A DNA stretch of 64,000 bases from the NCBI GenBank assembly GCA_030549495.1, contig JAUIRK010000509.1, positions 618,501 to 682,500 on the forward strand, written 5' to 3'. Positions 58,640 to 64,000 of the stretch are shown here, one piece after another. The notes below the pieces were generated by a model. The model was not told where the DNA came from. It ran no database searches and was given only the letters and a program-made list of their open reading frames with translations. Position numbers and translations under genes: made by a program. Source of the DNA: Nectonema munidae (lineage: Eukaryota; Nematomorpha; Nectonematoida; Nectonematidae). The number at the start of each line of letters is the position of its first letter. Positions within the stretch are counted from its first letter, which is position 1.

Positions 58640-60670
58640 AAGTTATAAAAATTCGTAAATCTTATCCACCTGCAGTGATTCAAATGCAATCTTTTTTCTT
58701 GTTTTTACATATTTAAAATAATCAAATCTTTCAGTTGTCTTCTACCCCAAATAAAATCAATTGAATATTTAAAAATTTGCCTGATTTCAATGCAAATTTT
58801 AGAATTTAAAAATCGCCATATTTATTATGAAAGTTCCAAATCCAAATTAAAATATAAATAATATAGACGTAATTCTAAACCAGAGTTTGCAAATGTGCTC
58901 CAATTAGCCATTTTAAAGTTTGAAAAATTGGATTGTAAATAATTTTTCGTAAACTGTTTTAAACTTTAATTCATAGCACATGCTTTAAAAACAATTTTAA
59001 GTCATTTTTTTCAAAATTATTAAAAAGGGTGCAATTCATGAAGAAAAAAAAGTTATTATTTTGCATAAGTAGTATATTGAAAATAAATCAAATTTAAAAG
59101 TAAAATTTGTTACATTTTTTCCTAATGAGGAGAAGAAAAATTTAATTGAAAAATGTTCATAGGAGATTTCGACATATTTTCAAGGTATTTTTTTTAATAC
59201 TACGTATTAAAAAATGATGAAAAAATTGTAAATGTAGTCAGTGATTGGTTGTAAAAATAGGTCCGTAAACACGAAGGTATTCCTCATTTAAAGTATTTCA
59301 CTGTAAAAACCTAAACTGTTATTCCCATCTAAAGTAACAATAATAACAGATGTAGCAAGTTGATTTGAGCTTAAATTATCCAAATAGAAAGTTTCTTCAT
59401 CTACAAAATCTTGATCAGTTAACAAAGAGCGTGAATTCATTCGTGACTCAATAAAAATCAATTAGATCAAGGATAGCAACAATTTTAAAGCTCTAAAAAT
59501 TGAAATGATACAAAAGTATCATAAATGAAATAATTTTCACAATTTTTTACGCTTAATATATATCCAATATTTATAGGAACACTTATTCTGATGGGTACAA
59601 CTTTTTGGGCAATTCTTATCTCATTGAAGCTTTTATTACCTATTTTGTTTTATTTCAAATTTTTAAACATTTTCACAAAGTTCGTAACTTTTTGCAAGCT
59701 CCGATAATAATCAAGAATTTCCATCAAAAAAGTCCAAGGTTTCTTTTTGGTTCAATTTGCTACTACGCTAAATTTTCAAGGACTAATATGTTCGAACTAT
59801 GTGTACAAATAAAAGTCTTTACTAAAAAGTAAAAACACAAAAAAAGTTATCTGCATATACACTTATTAAAAAGTTTTGAGAAGCATTCAGCTTTGTACCA
59901 GCGCATGCCCCCATCACAAAAGTTTCAATGGCGCGCGAGGGTAAAAAATACACTGGTGCGCGAGGGAAAAAGTTTTCTTGATGTCCCATTTCCGCTCTTA
60001 AACAGCTATTCAATGCCTAGACGTGATTTATTTTTCATCATTATGGAATTTTCAATACAATCTTTAAAAAAGAATCTGTTTTCAGATTATGCAACTATCT
60101 CACATTTTTGTGCTTCACTACGACAAATGTTTCGTAGAATTGATGGCAATTTTTAACTTTTATCTCCATTTTAACAATGGACGTGAATTATATATGTTAA
60201 CTAAAATGCAATTAAATTTTAAAGATTTTTCATTGTGAATCCGGTTTTCTTCTAGCCCTAATTCTAAGCACAAAAATAAATCACGCCCTGCAAACTTAAT
60301 TAACTTTACACAAATTCTTAATATAAAAACTAAAAATTTTAACTGGAAAATAGTGAAAAGTGGAATGATGTTTGGAATGTCAAAATAAGTAGATACTAAG
60401 AGAATATGTGAGTAGAAAGAGAGAATGCAATATTGATGTACATCTTCAATCTACAACACATGTGTCTTAGAAGCGAATGAATACTCCGTGCATGACTAAA
60501 TTTTCGACGTCATGCTTAACGTATCATTTATTAAACACTGTTCTGTGCAACTAAAATCTACACATATATATATATACAATCAAAAAATAAAACCAAAACA
60601 TCTAAGAACAAGATTTTAACTCAAAAAATAGTATTTGTAAAGGTATTTATAAAGGTATAGTTTAGGTAGA
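58640..60670. other. region upstream of first recognised ARHGAP39 exon
   Basis: The start exon and WW exons were expected on the minus strand, but none was recognised. A GC-richer patch at 59895-59970 has a doubled tgcgcgagg/gcgcgcgagg motif. The remainder is AT-rich. Confidence 0.35.
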
Positions 60671-60676
60671 TATACA

Positions 60677-60813
60677 CAGTAGTGGGATTCTGACGTGAGT
60701 CTGACGAAATTTTGTTGATTGGGAAATAATAAAAATTGATCAGTTTATTTGATGACAAATTTGACTTTTTTGTAACAGAAGCGGCTGACAAAAAAATTTG
60801 AATCCCACTACTG
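60677..60813. mobile_element. hAT MITE (137 bp) with perfect target duplication
   Basis: The ends CAGTAGTGGGATTC are perfect inverted copies over 14 bases. Direct 8-base repeats gatataca flank it at 60669-60676 and 60814-60821. There is no coding content. CAG..CTG ends with an 8-base duplication indicate hAT. Confidence 0.9.
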
Positions 60814-60829
60814 GATATACATGATATAT

Positions 60830-63800
60830 ATATTGGATCCTATAGTGTCCAAAAAAATAACAATCTGGCTTTTATCCTGACATCGAAAAAATCTTTGAAC
60901 AATATTAAAAAACTGATATAAATGAAAAAAAGAAAAGTGATTTATAAAATCAATAAATCACCTTCTTATTACACATGTGACAACTTGAGCGTAAATGATA
61001 GCAGTTCACGTTAAGGTAACGTATGTCATACGTTGAACATTAAGGAGTCTTAAACTGTTTCTTTAAACGAAAAAATAATGGCATTTATTGTCAAGGCAAA
61101 ATACAAAGAAATCTTTTTGAACATGTTCAAAATTTTGATATGTTTTTAAATATTCTATAATTTATTCGGATACGATTTTACGGTACGGAAAAGAGGAAAA
61201 GTAAAAAATGAGAGATCTCTCAACATCTTCATCCGCGGATCATTTAAGTTTCAGCATTCGCATCCGCCAATTTCAAACATTTTCTTTTTTCTATATACCA
61301 CAAAGTTTTTTTTCGGATTTTTTTTAATTTTTGGTTTATCCAAAATTTTTGTGATACCACTTATCCATTGATATCTTTCCTCTAAATTTTCAAGAAGTAT
61401 GAAACTTGTGTTTGCTTAGAATAACAATTATGATATGCGCTTCCATTTTCGCGGATAGGAAAATTTTTACATCCGATACGAGAAATACAAAACTTCATTT
61501 CGAAACACAACGTAGGCCTTCAATGCATACCCCACACGCACAAACATAAATATAAAAATCGATAGAAACAATCACAAGTATATAATGTTATTTCTAGCTT
61601 CACTAAAATTAGTGGGAAAAATAAATTATAAAAATAATGGCAATGATAATGAGGATAGATTTTTCGCCTGTATAAAAATAAATTAAGAAAATTGAGAATT
61701 GGCATTATTCAAAGAGAAAATGTATTTGTGCTTTAGAATGAAGCTTTGGTGTGGTTGATTACGAAAATGGAATCAAATAAGTAGTGGTATTGTCAAATTT
61801 GAATGAGGTTTTTGCTAGTAAATAATGACTATAGTCATCTCATCCCTTATTAAAATTCATGAGAAGCGGGGTAAATCATTTGAGAGAAACTAAATTATTG
61901 AATAATTGAGACAGATACTCTAAATAAATTTAAAAATATTTCCAATCAAGTAGTTTTCAAGCTAGCATTAGATTTTCTTTATATTTAGAAAATGATAAAA
62001 TTGTTTATTTATGCGAAACAAAAAAGAAGAAGTGAATACATAGTATTCGTTTCCAGATAATCCGATGTAAAAATTCAGAGAGTGGGTTAGAAATAAAAGA
62101 CAGAATTTAACAAGAGTTTTTCGTTATTCCGCAGCACGTGGCTGGGAACGATGTCAACGCGTGTTAAAGCGCTTCGATAATCCTGTAACTCATGTTTTCG
62201 TCTCCACACACTTCTTTGTGAAACGAAAGCTCTAGCGCCCAATCGATGATTAGTTTGGACAGCGTTGAGCCAGAAATCACTCAAACTTCGGCGGAGAAAG
62301 TCTCATAGTTCACATGAATACTGTTGCGGAAGTCAAACATATTTGCACAATGTTTGTTACTGATTTTTCAGCTCAGAAATTACCTTTTATTTGTAAATGT
62401 GTATGTAATAGAGAGTGTCGTGTATTTTGGTTAAATGTATTTATTAACTAGCTAACAGTCATCATGTGACTAGTTCCAGAAAATACGGTAAAAATTTGCG
62501 TTGAGGGTGAGATGTCACATTTATTTGATTTTCATAACAAAGTCCATGACTTCTTACAATTGATAATCACTGAACAAAACAGATACACATAGACTACATA
62601 CACGTAAATCATGCTAAACACCCAGACAAAGGCATTTTTCATTCCCAAAAAAGTACCCGTTTATTTATCCTTACGATTCATGGACCAAAGTGTGCGGATA
62701 AATGAGGCATGTCTCTTATCTTTCAAAAATATACAAAAAGTATTGCATGTCATGTAATAGTAGTATTAATGATGTTTATTGAAAGATAACGCTTTGAGAA
62801 TGTGAGGGAAAATCATGTATAAATGTATAAATATATATGAAAAAAGTCTTAGACCTTCGAAAAAACAGTTTTATAGTAGACGACTTTTAAACGTTGAATA
62901 CAATCTAATCCATCAATATGATCTATTCTGGATGGATTATTATCAGAGCCCACATAAGATCTATATTGTAGATATGGCCATAGAATAAAATGTCAGGTTC
63001 ATAAATCAGTATTGAGGTATTAAATGCTTAACTTACAAAAAATATGTCAAAATTTTAGTTTTTATAACAATGGAATTAGTTATATTTATTCATAATATAA
63101 TTGAATGTGTTATAAGAGAATTTACATAGGGATAAGTGATCTATAATTCAAAGTACTTCCATAGTCAGATTGAAAGATGGGGATATTATCAATCGTCGAA
63201 CTGTTAAATTATGGGAAACAGTATAAAATTAATACATCATCATTATAAAAATTTTAATTAAGTATAAAATAAAATTTTGGATTTTAATTTCGGACATTTT
63301 AATATTAGAATAAAATTGCATAATTTTATCCTAGCAAAAAGAGAGAAAAATTAATTTTGAAAAGTAAGCATCTAGCTAAAGGCGATAGAAGAAACACAAC
63401 CATTAGATGGTAAAGTTAAATTTTAGATCAAAAGTTGGAGAAGGAAAAATACACGACTTTGTTGTGAACATGATGCTCTCAAAAACACTTTTGTTAAGTC
63501 GACCCTAAACTAAAGAAGTATAAAAACGTAATTAAGATTATATGCAAATCTTATTAAGAAATTATATAAAACCTAATAATATTTTTCGCGGATAAACACT
63601 AAACGTTTACTATATAAAAATAAGAAGAAAAGAAATTACCTTGGAAAAAAGGGAAAAAAATCTTGGAATAGAAAGTAACATTAAGGTAAAATGCGAATGG
63701 AAATAGTAATAATAAAGAATCTGCAAGCAGAAACAAAGATACAAACAACAAAATAACTATACCGCATTTTAACGAGCATGTTGGAAAAAAGTTTTAGGGA

Positions 63801-64000
63801 GTTGAGGTCTCTGTATGATTTGCTAGTATTCTGTCAATCAAAGTGATTGACAGTGCAATGTATGCAAATGAGGGTAATGCGTGTTTGTGTGCAGAAGAGA
63901 TAGTAGAAAGAGCCTAATAAATATTCTAAATGTATTGTTGTGGGCTAACAAAGAATAACTCAGGTGTGTGCTTTCATGACAATAAAGGAGAAGGATGTTT
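60830..64000. other. AT-rich stretch to the window end
   Basis: No gene is confidently recognised. A GC-richer patch at 62115-62330 has a coding-like minus-strand tail, reported as a finding. A short perfect hairpin, ctgtcaatca-aag-tgattgacag, is at 63830-63852. Confidence 0.35.

Overview
The window is AT-rich metazoan nuclear DNA. Protein-coding genes are split by introns of about 50 bases up to 1.9 kb with GT..AG borders, and the space between them is filled with decayed transposons, miniature inverted-repeat elements (MITEs), minisatellites and microsatellites. The mix (LINEs, hAT, Tc1/IS630-like, pogo-like, TTAA-flanked piggyBac-like MITEs, an LTR-element fossil) fits an invertebrate with a repeat-rich genome. 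I cannot fix the phylum from sequence alone.

Four host genes are supported. (1) 2650-3732, minus: an intronless seven-helix receptor of divergent rhodopsin type. (2) About 13.9-19.9 kb, minus: proteasome inhibitor PI31 (PSMF1), three exons seen, with N-terminal and middle exons missing from my reading. (3) 38730-42573, plus: mitochondrial ribosomal protein uL14m (MRPL14), complete in three exons including an 8-base first coding exon. (4) 45325-58636, minus: the MyTH4-RhoGAP protein ARHGAP39 (Vilse/CrossGAP). Its sixteen exons keep phase throughout and give 1,067 codons plus stop, but the expected N-terminal WW exons were not found. An unrecognised terminal-exon candidate lies at 43129-43344.

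Layout: 0-2 kb holds a hAT remnant. The receptor gene follows, then two inverted-repeat elements at 4.8-5.9 kb. 7.8-12.3 kb is a LINE interrupted by a 2.3-kb hAT transposon with a clean 8-base target duplication. 13.9-20 kb is the PI31 gene with MITEs in its introns. 20-25 kb is mostly featureless AT-rich DNA with one hAT MITE. 25.3-28.5 kb is a repeat complex ending in a 1.17-kb near-perfect palindrome with two 549-base arms. 28.5-33 kb carries three LINE fragments and an LTR-element fossil. 33.6-36.1 kb is a Tc1/IS630-like element with a LINE fragment inside it. 36.6-37.4 kb is a pogo-like transposase. The MRPL14 and ARHGAP39 genes follow, and the last 5 kb has one small hAT MITE and little else.

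The four genes serve unrelated housekeeping and signalling roles (receptor signalling, proteasome regulation, mitochondrial translation, Rac/Cdc42 GTPase control), and nothing suggests they form a functional cluster. The most unusual structure is the palindrome at 27326-28494. It is built from 28-base tandem units and internally repeated modules, and it has unique flanks. The second is a family of roughly 130-base TTAA-flanked elements, each carrying repeated CAGACGA words, lying inside introns of PI31 and MRPL14.
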